Translations under genes and position numbers: made by a program
Assembly (NCBI RefSeq): GCF_900103825.1
Contig: NZ_FNIF01000023.1
Coordinates: 1-64,000, forward strand
DNA length: 64,000 nt
Direction of reading: 5' to 3'
DNA from: Paenibacillus sp. yr247
GTDB lineage: Bacteria > Bacillota > Bacilli > Paenibacillales > NBRC-103111
Notes under the pieces: model-generated
The model's input: only the letters and a program-made list of their open reading frames with translations
Database searches by the model: none
What the model was told of the DNA's origin: nothing
Shown: in pieces, positions 25,199-33,481 of the stretch
Layout of the letters: every line of letters starts with the position of its first letter
How positions within the stretch are numbered: the stretch's first letter is position 1

Positions 25199-26248
25199 AT
25201 GAAAAGCAGACCGTTTTGGTCACGGGTTCTTGTAATTAGCCTCCTCCTATCAGTAACCGAATCCGGGACTCTTTCAGGCAGTGCTGCATCCCATGCCGTT
25301 ACATCTGACCAATTAGTTGTCCCAGCCCCGCCAAAGGTTACTACAAATCTAAACGCTGAGCGGAAAGAGCTATTTGAAAAAGCAAGCATCTTGTCAGGCA
25401 TTCCATGGGCGTATCTGGCCGCAGTTGACCAATACGAAAGAACGATGAATATCGCGAAAAAAAGGCCTGTGCATCAAGGAATTACCAGTATTTATTTCCC
25501 TGAATCGGATTGGGTAGGTCTCTTGAATCCAGACCAGCTGGATACGAATCCGAGAAGCATCTCCTTCTTTCATGGTTTCGGCCGAGATGGCTCAGGGGAC
25601 GGGGTCGCAGATCGAAACAACGATTTGGACGTGCTTGCAGCCATGGCCTCTATAATGAGCAAAAAGGGTAACCGCGAGGGAAATTTACAAATAAACTTAT
25701 GGAATTATTATCAAAACTCACGCAGTGTTGAACGTATCAAACAATTCGCAACAATCTATGCCACTCTAGGTACACTTGAAGTTGGAGAACACGCCTTTCC
25801 ACTTCCTGTCACTTCAGACTACTCCTATCGCAGTACATGGGGAGACAGTCGCGGCTGGGGCGGGCATCGTTCCCATGAAGGGACAGACTTATTTGCCAAT
25901 TACGGCGTTCCTGTAAGAAGCACCTGCTTTGGCATTGTGGAAGTAAAGGGTTGGAATCCATACGGGGGTTGGCGGATTGGTATTCGAGATGTTAACAATA
26001 TTTATCACTACTACGCTCATCTTTCCGGTTATCAAAAAGGGATCAAAGAAAATGACATTGTAAAGCCTGGTCAAACCATTGGCTGGGTTGGTAGTTCTGG
26101 TTATGGTAAGCAAGGAACATCTGGGAAATTCCCACCTCATCTTCATTTCGGCCTTTACCGTGATAATGGGCTAACGGAATGGAGCTTCGATCCTTACCCC
26201 TCCCTTCGCAAATGGGAACGTGAGGATCTGAATAAAAGACATAAATAA
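25199..26248 (+). CDS. lytH: Spore-associated M23 endopeptidase LytH
   Basis: About 349 residues with a signal peptide (basic start, then VLVISLLLSV). There is an N-terminal helical domain (SGIPWAYLAAVDQYERTMN) and a C-terminal LytM/M23 metallopeptidase with SHEGTD and PPHLHFG zinc motifs. LytH of B. subtilis trims peptide side chains to single L-Ala in spore cortex. The neighbours lipA, yutD and yunB match the B. subtilis lytH region, which supports the name. ATG 25199 is chosen, with GGAAGG 9 bases upstream; the ATG three codons earlier is too close to it. Confidence 0.87.
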   Translation: MKSRPFWSRVLVISLLLSVTESGTLSGSAASHAVTSDQLVVPAPPKVTTNLNAERKELFEKASILSGIPWAYLAAVDQYERTMNIAKKRPVHQGITSIYFPESDWVGLLNPDQLDTNPRSISFFHGFGRDGSGDGVADRNNDLDVLAAMASIMSKKGNREGNLQINLWNYYQNSRSVERIKQFATIYATLGTLEVGEHAFPLPVTSDYSYRSTWGDSRGWGGHRSHEGTDLFANYGVPVRSTCFGIVEVKGWNPYGGWRIGIRDVNNIYHYYAHLSGYQKGIKENDIVKPGQTIGWVGSSGYGKQGTSGKFPPHLHFGLYRDNGLTEWSFDPYPSLRKWEREDLNKRHK

Positions 26249-26276
26249 GCCGTCCCTTATTGGGTCGGCTCTTTTT
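26249..26276 (+). terminator. Terminator of lytH
   Basis: AGCCG-TCCC / GGG-TCGGCT hairpin then CTTTTTGTG. It overlaps the yunB stop on the other strand. Confidence 0.6.
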
Positions 26277-27051
26277 GTGTCTTGCTATCTTGCGTTGAAC
26301 TTCCCTCACCCTTAGGAGTAGTTGTTCCTGCATTCGGTAAACTAGGTAGTGATAAGCTCGGTAGCCCTGCGTCCTTATTACTACCCACAGGCTTCCCTTT
26401 GTTATCATAGTAATACGTAGGGACATCCCCAACTACGAGTGAATATGAAATGGGAATTTCGGTTTCTACAATTTCAGTATCGGAATCAAATGGAATAATC
26501 ACAGATACTTCAGCAATAATTCGAACATACACTTCAAACATAACCATATTGATACCCGCATTTTGCGAACGCGTATTCAAATCAACCTTCACATTACCAA
26601 CCGGCAGCAGCCGGATCGGAATATCCGGGCCAAATGAAGATAGAATAGCACTATTCAACGCCTGCCCAACCGGAATATGCTCTGATATACTTTGCAAATG
26701 AATTAGTTCACCTTGCACTGTTTTAATCGTATCCGCTGTAATGCGCATGTGTTCATTATAATTTAGCATAAACCCAGTCACTTTGCCGTTTTTGTCCATT
26801 TTCCAATCAATTAATTGCTCCGCATTTGTACTTTCAGCCACATGATCGGCAATAGCACTATTAATCGCTTGTGTTGCTATCTGCTTTATGCGTACTTTTG
26901 CCAAATTCATCAGTGGAGGCCTGAGATTTCGTTCCACGAAAATAAAAAACTGTACACAAAATAAGACAAAGATGAGAAGACCGATCAACAGCACCTTTTT
27001 GCGGTTTGTTTTCCCAGTAGGTCTGCTTCTCCACCGTCGCCTTTGCAGCAT
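26257..27051 (-). CDS. yunB: Sporulation protein YunB
   Basis: A 264-residue protein with a basic N-terminus, one membrane segment (VLLIGLLIFVLFCVQFFIF) and a large extracytoplasmic part. ERNLRPPLMNLAKVRIKQ and QAINSAIADHV are YunB signatures, and the C-terminal Pro/Ser/Thr-rich tail is low complexity. In B. subtilis yunB is SigE-dependent and needed for full sporulation. ATG 27051 follows AGGGGGG by 7 bases. A structured leader lies about 65-125 bases upstream of the start. Confidence 0.87.
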   Translation of the reverse strand: MLQRRRWRSRPTGKTNRKKVLLIGLLIFVLFCVQFFIFVERNLRPPLMNLAKVRIKQIATQAINSAIADHVAESTNAEQLIDWKMDKNGKVTGFMLNYNEHMRITADTIKTVQGELIHLQSISEHIPVGQALNSAILSSFGPDIPIRLLPVGNVKVDLNTRSQNAGINMVMFEVYVRIIAEVSVIIPFDSDTEIVETEIPISYSLVVGDVPTYYYDNKGKPVGSNKDAGLPSLSLPSLPNAGTTTPKGEGSSTQDSKTQKEPTQ

Positions 27052-27114
27052 CACGTTCCCCCCTAAACCCACTTATCATTAGTACTACCTTATGCGGACA
27101 TGAAGTGAAAAAGA

Positions 27115-27178
27115 AGAACCTATAGCTTCCGGATCTCGATACAACCGAGTTAAAGGGCTGCCGGACATAGGTGACCAC
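27115..27178 (-). ncRNA. Unassigned structured leader of yunB
   Basis: On the minus strand a nested structure can be drawn. CCTAT pairs with ATAGG (outer), TCCGG with CCGGA (middle) and CTCG with CGAG (inner, seven-base loop), with an internal loop CAGCCCTTTAA. The element lies between the terminator of the upstream HAD gene and the yunB start. I compared it by eye with riboswitch consensus sequences I remember (c-di-GMP, c-di-AMP, SAM, purine, preQ1) and none fits. A function is inference only. Confidence 0.35.
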
Positions 27179-27182
27179 AAAC

Positions 27183-27208
27183 GAAAACCCACCTTCGTTA
27201 AAGGTGGG
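27183..27208 (-). terminator. Terminator of the nucleotidase gene
   Basis: CCCACCTT/AAGGTGGG stem with a five-base loop; on the minus strand it is followed by TTTTCGTTT. Confidence 0.85.
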
Positions 27209-27246
27209 CAGTTAAGTTAGTGAGTGTTTGAGTGGTCAGATAAATT

Positions 27247-27807
27247 TCATTTCAGTATGTCTTGGAGTTCATCCCAAGCTATAATTCTGGGCAGGTTCAT
27301 ATGCTGATTATACGTTCTATCTTTCACATATACCTTTAAAGGCAGGTGGGACAAGGTGTCCAAAACGGTTGGTTTATCATCGAAATAATAGTCCAAGTTC
27401 AATTTTTCAATAATATGAACCTTTTCGGAATCACTCATTCCGCAAAAAAAATGGCCTTCAACCACCGGAAATCCATTGGCAATTAGCCAATTTTTCGTTC
27501 GTTCCGTATGCTCTACAGCCCTTGCCGTAATATAGAAAACCTCATGACCTTGACGAACTAATTCCTGCAGCATGTCAACGGCATAGGGAAAAGGAGGGCA
27601 CTGGGTATAATAGATCTCATCCCGAAGGCTTAACCAAAGCTGACCTCCTTCTTCCTTCGTCAAACCGAAGGCCTCGTGTATTTCCATTGTTGTTAAGTCA
27701 TGGAACACATCCAGCCCAATATTTTGTTTCAGCTTGCTATTATAGATATGAAATGCATGTTCTCTTAAATTAATGAGTGTATCATCAATATCAAAACCAA
27801 ATTTCAC
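27247..27807 (-). CDS. HAD-superfamily nucleotidase (5'(3')-deoxyribonucleotidase-like)
   Basis: A 186-residue phosphatase of the NT5C/YqfW type. Motif I is FDIDDTLINL with both catalytic Asp residues, motif II lies in VFYITARA, and the acidic motif is YYFDDKPTVLDTL. It probably hydrolyses nucleoside monophosphates; the substrate is not readable. GTG 27807 has GAGGAGG five bases upstream. It is followed by a strong terminator. Confidence 0.85.
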   Translation of the reverse strand: MKFGFDIDDTLINLREHAFHIYNSKLKQNIGLDVFHDLTTMEIHEAFGLTKEEGGQLWLSLRDEIYYTQCPPFPYAVDMLQELVRQGHEVFYITARAVEHTERTKNWLIANGFPVVEGHFFCGMSDSEKVHIIEKLNLDYYFDDKPTVLDTLSHLPLKVYVKDRTYNQHMNLPRIIAWDELQDILK

Positions 27808-27834
27808 GGTTGCCTCCTCATTTCACTGTTGCCT

Positions 27835-28479
27835 TTATTCCTTTAGTATAAGCCCGAAAAGACTTGCAAATACAGAAGCTTGTCCTCTCGAAATTATGCA
27901 GCCGCGCAAATCCTCTATACCTACACCTAAACTAGTGAAATCACAACTACTTATATCGATGCCTGCAAGCTTCGCACCCGTGAATTGAGCCCGATCTAGC
28001 TGACACGAATTGAAATACACTTTTTGGAGAGTCGATTCATAGAAATCGGCGTTTAAAAGCGAACATTCTTGAAAAATAATTTGTCTGAAATTGGCCATCC
28101 GAAAGGTTGCATAATCGCTTAAGCAGGCATGGAATAAAACATTTCTGATAGTTGCTCCCGTTAGGTCAATCCCAATAATTTTACAATTTCTAAATTCAGT
28201 CCGATGAATCGTGGCTTCACCGAAATCAACATTTGATAAATCGCATCGCTCGAAAATGACATCTGTCAGCTCAATGTCTTTCATCGAAATTCGTGTAAAA
28301 GTAACATTCCGAAAAATGACTTTATCAAACGCGACTTTATAAGCTGTCTGATTATCAAGCGTACAATCACTTATAATACCTGTATGGTAGCTGTCCTCCG
28401 AACCAATTTCCTCATTTGGCAGCAAAATTGTTGGCAATTCATTGGGCATCTTTGGTACTTCAATTTTGGGAATGCTCAC
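27835..28479 (-). CDS. Pentapeptide-repeat protein
   Basis: About 214 residues forming a right-handed quadrilateral beta helix from repeats of the A(D/N)LXX type, e.g. CDLSNVDFGEATIHRTEF and CSLLNADFYEST. Some relatives (Qnr, MfpA) mimic DNA and guard gyrase, but most have unknown roles and I make no such claim. I prefer GTG 28479, since AAAGGAG sits six bases upstream. ATG 28497 is in frame but has no ribosome site. It follows the broken sigma-factor gene by 39 bases. Confidence 0.82.
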   Translation of the reverse strand: MSIPKIEVPKMPNELPTILLPNEEIGSEDSYHTGIISDCTLDNQTAYKVAFDKVIFRNVTFTRISMKDIELTDVIFERCDLSNVDFGEATIHRTEFRNCKIIGIDLTGATIRNVLFHACLSDYATFRMANFRQIIFQECSLLNADFYESTLQKVYFNSCQLDRAQFTGAKLAGIDISSCDFTSLGVGIEDLRGCIISRGQASVFASLFGLILKE

Positions 28480-28518
28480 AGGGTACTCCTTTGTCATCAA
28501 GTAATTTATGTATATTTG

Positions 28519-29127
28519 TTAGAAAATAATGATGGAAGCCAAACTTTGCATCATGAAGAATAAGGATCCCCATTTTCTTTTGATGTAATTTCGACCGCGA
28601 AACAATCTTGTTTTAATCGTCGAAACGGGCAAATTAACTTCTGTACTAATATCCTCTAAAGACATGTCTAAATAGTATTAATAAACGATTAGCGTTTTGT
28701 ATTTATCAGGCAGGTCTCGAATCATTTGCTCTACTTGCGCGGCAGTTTCTTGCTGAATCAATTGAAGCTCAGGCGTTTTCTCATGACTTGTCAGCTTATC
28801 ATAAAAAGGAAGTGCATCCTGGAATGGATGTGGATTCGTATCCATAGACAGCTCAATCTTCTTTTTGCGCAAAAAATCAATGGCCACATTTTTACCGATA
28901 CTAAAAATCCAGCTAGAGAAATTCTTGGTCGCGTCAAATCGATGGGAGTGAAGGTACGCCCGAAGAAATGTCTCTTGTACGACATCTTCCGAGTCCGACT
29001 TATTATGCAGCATCCGATACGCTAATCGATAAATTTTGTCCTTGTACAGCTCAAGAAGTCGACTGAATGCTTTAGAATCCCCTTGACTCCACATTGTTGC
29101 AAGCTGACTATCGCTTAATTGCAGCAT
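28519..29127 (-). pseudogene. ECF sigma factor gene with an in-frame stop
   Basis: Residues 1-149 carry sigma region 2 (KDKIYRLAYRMLHNKSDSEDVV, ETFLRAYLHS, FSSWIFSIGKNVAIDFLRKK) and the start of region 4 (IRDLPDKYKTLIVY). A TAA at 28680-28678 then interrupts. The same frame stays open for a further 52 codons and encodes the rest of region 4, LDMSLEDISTEV and STIKTRLFRGRN, the -35 binding helix. The reading frame is kept, so a single substitution (for example AAA to TAA) explains it. Without read-through the protein cannot recognise a -35. No anti-sigma gene is adjacent. GGAG precedes the ATG. Confidence 0.85.
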
Positions 29128-29255
29128 GTTAAATCTCCTTTTTCATGAAACTACCATCTCTTCTTCTCTCCGGACAATAAATTCCTTAAAATCCAGCAAC
29201 GTACATCCCCTCCCGAACATCGCAAACCCTATCTTACATTCTACCAAATCACATC

Positions 29256-29281
29256 AAAAAAAAGAAACCTTTTCAGGTTTC
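29256..29281 (-). terminator. Terminator of the 33-residue membrane protein gene
   Basis: GAAACCT/AGGTTTC stem with a four-base loop; on the minus strand an eight-U run follows. Confidence 0.85.
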
Positions 29282-29289
29282 ATAGATGA

Positions 29290-29391
29290 CTATTTATCAA
29301 TAAATTTAGACACAGATTCCGCTTTTTCAGAGCTTGCTACGACAATGAGTACGACGATTATTCCGAAAAGTATAATCCCGCCTATCATCAT
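29290..29391 (-). CDS. Small single-pass membrane protein, 33 residues
   Basis: A short frame framed by good signals: AGAAGGTG six bases before the ATG, and a strong terminator nine bases after the stop. The product MMIGGIILFGIIVVLIVV is one hydrophobic helix followed by a polar tail with ESVSKFIDK. I recognise no family. A dedicated terminator argues that it is a real transcript. Confidence 0.58.
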   Translation of the reverse strand: MMIGGIILFGIIVVLIVVASSEKAESVSKFIDK

Positions 29392-29478
29392 ACTTTGCAC
29401 CTTCTTTGACAGATTTGACCATCTATTATCAAAGATATGATGCGCAGCTTTTTTTATTCGCGATTGCTCGCATTTAGG

Positions 29479-29683
29479 CTAGTTTGAAATGTTCATAACA
29501 ACCGATTTCTCGACATAACTGGCCAAAATATCATAGGTCGGTTTTTGAATATCCACTGTCTCACCCAAAATCGATTTTACAGCCAAGTAACATCCTTGAA
29601 TTAATTTCAAGTAATTTAGGCACTCCCTGGTTATACTTCACTTGAATGTTGTAATTAAACGGAATCCGATACGTTTCGACTCC
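29479..29683 (-). pseudogene. Remnant of an ATP-grasp enzyme gene
   Basis: One minus-strand frame (29683-29561) reads VETYRIPFNYNIQVKY and GVPKLLEINSRMLLG, the C-terminal ATP-grasp motif usually written NIQ...G.P.LLEINPRMSGG. After a frameshift, a second frame down to 29479 reads AVKSILGETVDIQKPTYD and VEKSVVMNIS, the natural continuation. The 5' part of the gene is missing. A 41-codon open frame from TTG 29763 overlaps its upstream side; I do not recognise it. ATP-grasp genes are known companions of ter clusters. Confidence 0.68.
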
Positions 29684-29786
29684 TTTATGATGAATGGATT
29701 ACTTAGTTCCACGTGTACGCCTTGTACAAACTTCAGAATTTCACCGGGACGGAAATATCTCAAAACCGATCCCTCCCTCTTTCGTG

Positions 29787-29819
29787 TAAAAAACAATCCC
29801 TCCGTCAAAGGAGGGATTG
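29787..29819 (-). terminator. Terminator of the TerC gene
   Basis: CAATCCCTCC/GGAGGGATTG perfect ten-base stem; six U residues follow on the minus strand. Confidence 0.9.
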
Positions 29820-29838
29820 TCATGTAATGTCGGTATGA

Positions 29839-30576
29839 TTAGTTAGTTGACTCCGGCTTGTCCTTCTTTTGAAGCAAGCTAAGAACAATCGTGCCTCCAA
29901 ATATGACAATAAGTGTGGAGAAGAAGATAACATGCGAAATTTCGAATCCGAATGCACCAGCAATCATCTTAATACCGATAATGATAATAAGGATGAACGC
30001 TGTTTTCTCCAATTCCGGGATCTTGTCAATGAGCTTTAAGAAGACTTGAGCTACGCCTCTCATCATAAGCACGCCCAAGACGCCTCCAAGGAATAACACC
30101 CAAACTTTTTCACTGACACCAAAAGCGGCAAGAACACTATCGACACTAAAAGCGATATCCATAACTTCTACTGCTAAGACCGTACGCCAGAAGGAAAGTT
30201 CTTTATTCTGAATTTCACCTTCCTCTTCATGCTTCTTGAAGAAGAGATTGCTGATGGCAATCCAGAGGAGATACACACCGCCAAGCACTTTAATCCAAGT
30301 AATTTGTACCAGGAATGTACCAACCCCAATTGCTAGAAATCGGAATATGTAAGCTCCTATAAGCCCGTAGAACAAGGCTTTTTTCTGCTGATCCTTTGGT
30401 AAATGTCTAACCATTACGGCGAGAACTAGTGCGTTATCGGCTGATAGCAAACCCTCTAAGATAACAAGTGTACCGATAATTCCCCAGTTAACCGGGTCGG
30501 TGAGTGTAGCTGATAGTACTTCCCAGCTGAAAAAGTTAAGAAAATTATTAATAAAACTTTGAAAAAAATCTGACAT
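29839..30576 (-). CDS. TerC-family integral membrane protein (YceF-like)
   Basis: A 245-residue membrane protein with about seven segments. NWGIIGTLVILEGLLSADNALVLAVMV carries the acidic Asn-Ala motif of TerC, and VEVMDIAFSVDSVLAAFGVS the second, inverted copy. Members are linked to tellurite resistance and, in B. subtilis, to manganese export that metallates secreted enzymes. ATG 30576 follows AGGAGGG; the longer frame to 30606 includes that site. It is the intact downstream member of the ter cluster. Confidence 0.93.
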   Translation of the reverse strand: MSDFFQSFINNFLNFFSWEVLSATLTDPVNWGIIGTLVILEGLLSADNALVLAVMVRHLPKDQQKKALFYGLIGAYIFRFLAIGVGTFLVQITWIKVLGGVYLLWIAISNLFFKKHEEEGEIQNKELSFWRTVLAVEVMDIAFSVDSVLAAFGVSEKVWVLFLGGVLGVLMMRGVAQVFLKLIDKIPELEKTAFILIIIIGIKMIAGAFGFEISHVIFFSTLIVIFGGTIVLSLLQKKDKPESTN

Positions 30577-30727
30577 GTGCCTTGACCCTCCTGTATATTT
30601 CGTCATTTATTTACTGCCTGCGACCCATCTCATGCCCCATCCAAAAGCTTCATCCAATACCTTATGACCGGAGAAATATTGCTTTTCCCGAACAATCCAG
30701 AGGATTTCTTCTTTTGATTCTTCTTCT

Positions 30728-31090
30728 TCAATTAATTGGAGCCGGAGGAATAAGAGGAGGTTTAATCGTTGGAGTCGCCTTCAGTCCACCTGAAAAACCA
30801 GATCCAACCGCACTGAATTTCCATTCAGCACCATATCTATATAATTCCCCAATAAAAATTGCTGTCTCTACGGAGAACTGATTTCCTAATTCATACCGCA
30901 ACATATCTTGCCCTGTGCCAGGATGGAAAATCCGTATATTGCTGGAACGTCGGAGAACTGAATGGAAAATTGCTTCTTATCCGTCTCCGGAGGAGGGGGT
31001 TGAATAATCAAATTCACAAAAGAAAGCCGAGGTATCCAACTCCACATTAGCTGGAGCATTCCATCCGATCCCAATACCCATAATTGAAGG
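30728..31090 (-). pseudogene. Broken TerD-family gene (copy A)
   Basis: On the minus strand GIGIGWNAPANVELDTSAFF matches the N-terminal TerD motif (VGLGWD...DLDAS). It runs into a stop after about 33 codons. The frame then resumes with YELGNQFSVETAIFIGELYR and EWKFSAVGSGFSGGLKA, the C-terminal TerD motif. The centre of the domain, including the GDN and DDEQ calcium segment, is missing, and no start codon with a ribosome site is visible. Not functional as drawn. Confidence 0.8.
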
Positions 31091-31128
31091 GTGATGCCTT
31101 ACCCGCACCACCCTATCTATATCTGATC

Positions 31129-31485
31129 CTACTGGACATCAAGTCCATAATTTTTACATAGCGCTTGAAGACCGCCTTGAAAACCACTTCCAACGGCTTG
31201 GAACTTCCATTCTTGACCTTGACTGTCTCTGTATAATTCACAGATGATAACGGCTGTTTCAATGGAGAAGTCCTCGCCAAGGTCATAACGTAAAATTTCC
31301 CGATTCGTTACTTCATCTACAAGACGTACGAACGCATTGGAAACTTGTCCGAAATTTTGACTGCGGTTTACTGCATCATGGATCGTTACTGCAATATCGA
31401 CACGTTGAATATGCGCAGGAATCTTGGAGAAATCAACCCTTGGCACCAACCAGATTATTATAAAAAATGAAATCCTCAATTCCTA
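31129..31485 (-). pseudogene. Broken TerD-family gene (copy B)
   Basis: The 3' two thirds are well kept: [53 protein letters not shown] and [18 protein letters not shown]. Upstream, another frame reads [12 protein letters not shown], the segment normally about 30 residues further from VDFSKIP. So the stretch with GSVVH, GDN and DDEQ is deleted and the frame shifted. The N-terminal 50 residues and any start are absent. Confidence 0.8.
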
Positions 31486-31577
31486 GCTAATTGTCATTTT
31501 TCTGCAGCTCCTTAGAGTTTTCGCAAGAAATCTAGCATTGTAAGCATAACCTTAACTAGTTCTTGTAAGTTTAGTTC

Positions 31578-32159
31578 TTAGGAAGTTTGCAAGCCGTAAT
31601 CGCGAGCCAGTCCTGCAAGACCGTCTTTGTAGCCGCTGCCGATTGCGCTGAATTTCCACTCACCATTGTTACGGTATAATTCGCCGATAACAACACCTGT
31701 TTCAATGGAGAAGTCCTCGCCAAGATCGAAACGGATTAATTCTGCGCCCGTACCTTCGTTTAGAATACGTACATAAGCATTGGAAACTTGTCCGAAGTTT
31801 TGCGCTCTTGCTACTGCATCATGGATCGTAATGCAGAATGCGATTTTATCGATTTCAGCTGGAATATTCGTTAAATCTACACTTACTTGCTCATCATCAC
31901 CATCTCCTGCACCTGTACGGTTATCACCATTATGTACAACGGAGCCATTCGCGTTCTTAGAGTTGTTATAGAAAATAAAATCGGATTCAGATGCTACTTT
32001 ACCCGCTGCATTCACACAGAAAACGGATGCGTCTAAATCGAAATCTTTACCGCCGTCATACTTATTCGTATCCCAGCCTAAACCGACAACGACTTTAGAT
32101 AAACCTGGGTTTGTTTTTGTTAAATCTACTTTTTGACCTTTGGATAATGAAATTGCCAT
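31578..32159 (-). CDS. TerD-family stress protein (intact)
   Basis: A 193-residue calcium-binding TerD protein, complete. The motifs are [64 protein letters not shown] and the C-terminal [13 protein letters not shown]. subtilis YceC/D/E relatives are induced by envelope and general stress. It starts with ATG 32159 behind GCGAGG. It follows a second intact TerD copy by 37 bases, so the two are co-transcribed. Confidence 0.93.
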   Translation of the reverse strand: MAISLSKGQKVDLTKTNPGLSKVVVGLGWDTNKYDGGKDFDLDASVFCVNAAGKVASESDFIFYNNSKNANGSVVHNGDNRTGAGDGDDEQVSVDLTNIPAEIDKIAFCITIHDAVARAQNFGQVSNAYVRILNEGTGAELIRFDLGEDFSIETGVVIGELYRNNGEWKFSAIGSGYKDGLAGLARDYGLQTS

Positions 32160-32196
32160 TGTAATAACCTCGCTTTATAGGGGATTTGATTTTGCT

Positions 32197-32796
32197 TTAT
32201 GTGTAACGTTTGACCAACTGTCCAATTGTTGTATCCGTACTGCCTTCACCAATTGCGCTGAATTTCCATTCACCGTTATGGCGATATATTTCACCGGCAA
32301 TCAAAGAAGTTTTACCTGAATAAATCTCTGATAGATTAAATTTAACCAATTCTTGATTATTGGAGTCATTCACTATCCGAATATAGGCCGATTGAATGAG
32401 TCCGAAATCTTGTTTTCTATTCACACAATCGTAAATATTAACGACGAAGATGATTTTACTAACATCCGCAGGCACCTGACCCAAGTTAACAGAAACTTGC
32501 TCATCATCGCCTTCGCCTTCCCCTGTGCGGTTATCACCAGAGTGAACGACCGAACCATCAGGACTTTGCAAGTTAGCGAAGTATACAACATTCTTCTCTT
32601 TTGTCAATTTACCGTTTTCATCTAACAAAATGACAGAAGCGTCACAATCAATTTCTACGGTTGTTTTTTTAGATCCAAAAAAGCCTTTCTTCTCAACCAC
32701 TGCAGGATCCCAGCCTAGTCCTACAATCACCTTAGTAAGACCAGCGTTGCCTTTTGTTAAATCGATTTTTTGACCTTTGACCAAATTGATAGTCAA
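32197..32796 (-). CDS. TerD-family stress protein (second intact copy)
   Basis: About 199 residues, TerD family. An insertion (EKKGFFGSKKTTVEID) lies between the VIVGLGWD motif and [31 protein letters not shown] and AYIRIVNDSNNQELVKFNL are intact. The true start is TTG 32796, since GGGAGGTGA is six bases upstream; the GTG at 32805 is part of that site. It is the first intact gene of the ter operon, after a broken TerB. Confidence 0.92.
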   Translation of the reverse strand: MTINLVKGQKIDLTKGNAGLTKVIVGLGWDPAVVEKKGFFGSKKTTVEIDCDASVILLDENGKLTKEKNVVYFANLQSPDGSVVHSGDNRTGEGEGDDEQVSVNLGQVPADVSKIIFVVNIYDCVNRKQDFGLIQSAYIRIVNDSNNQELVKFNLSEIYSGKTSLIAGEIYRHNGEWKFSAIGEGSTDTTIGQLVKRYT

Positions 32797-32903
32797 CGAG
32801 GTCACCTCCCTTCAGAGCCTGTTTGATAAAATCACACTATTTTGATACGGATGAATCACCATCACGTTTCAATATTCCGATTAAATATTTGTAAATTCGA
32901 CGA

Positions 32904-33208
32904 TCACAGACTAAATTCGGCAGGATTAAGGTTTAGCGTTGTACAAATATCTCTGACTACCTTTTTCTCACTATCATCAAAATCTACGTCTGCAGCACCA
33001 ATAGCACAGCATACCGCAATGATAATTCGTCCAACTTCCGGCTTATTGTTAAATTTGGAAATCACCTTAAGCGAATACTGCCATCAGCGGCTGCTACAAT
33101 TGCACAACCGGCTACAACGGCATCCAGAAAATCTTTGTTTTGAAATTTTTTGACTTGCTCCGACAAGCCAGTTTTTGCACTTGAAAACCAGGATTTAAAT
33201 GTACTCAT
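32904..33208 (-). pseudogene. Broken TerB-family gene
   Basis: It begins normally with GGGGGTG before ATG 33208. MSTFKSWFSSAKTGL and DAVVAGCAIVAAADGSI are TerB N-terminal motifs, then a stop follows. In a shifted frame VISKFNNKPEVGRIIIAVCC, IGAADVDFDDSEKK and TLNLNPAEFSL finish the C-terminal half. About 40-45 residues between the halves, including the first part of the metal-binding bundle, are missing. The promoter-proximal gene of the ter operon is thus inactive. Confidence 0.82.
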
Positions 33209-33408
33209 TTTAGCACCCCCTATATGTTATAGTTACAGAATTTGACTTTAGGATACATTTTTTTCCAAAATAGCTCTATATCCCACAGTTTAAACCATTG
33301 CCTACTTGTTTTCAAATATTGGGAATTTCATTTTCGGACCGTGTAGCTACAAGCCAAACATTTCCATACTTTAACTTAGTTCGATACAGCGTCCCGAAAC
33401 ATGAATAA

Positions 33409-33444
33409 GGCTCTTGGAACTCCTAATTGGGAGTCTCAAGAGCC
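33409..33444 (-). terminator. Terminator of the LysM-CAP gene
   Basis: GGCTCTTGgAACTCC and GGGAGTctCAAGAGCC form a long stem; on the minus strand TTATTC follows. Confidence 0.75.
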
Positions 33445-33481
33445 GTTTGGTAGATCCGCTGATATACGGAACTTCATTTTC

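Noticed and set aside
27115..27178. c-di-GMP riboswitch before yunB
   Set aside because: The conserved GEMM core (ACGCACAGGGCAAACC, GACGCAAAGCC) is absent on both strands, so it was left unassigned.
27835..28479. Qnr-like quinolone resistance protein
   Set aside because: The pentapeptide fold is shared, but there is no Qnr-specific loop pattern I can identify, so only the fold is claimed.
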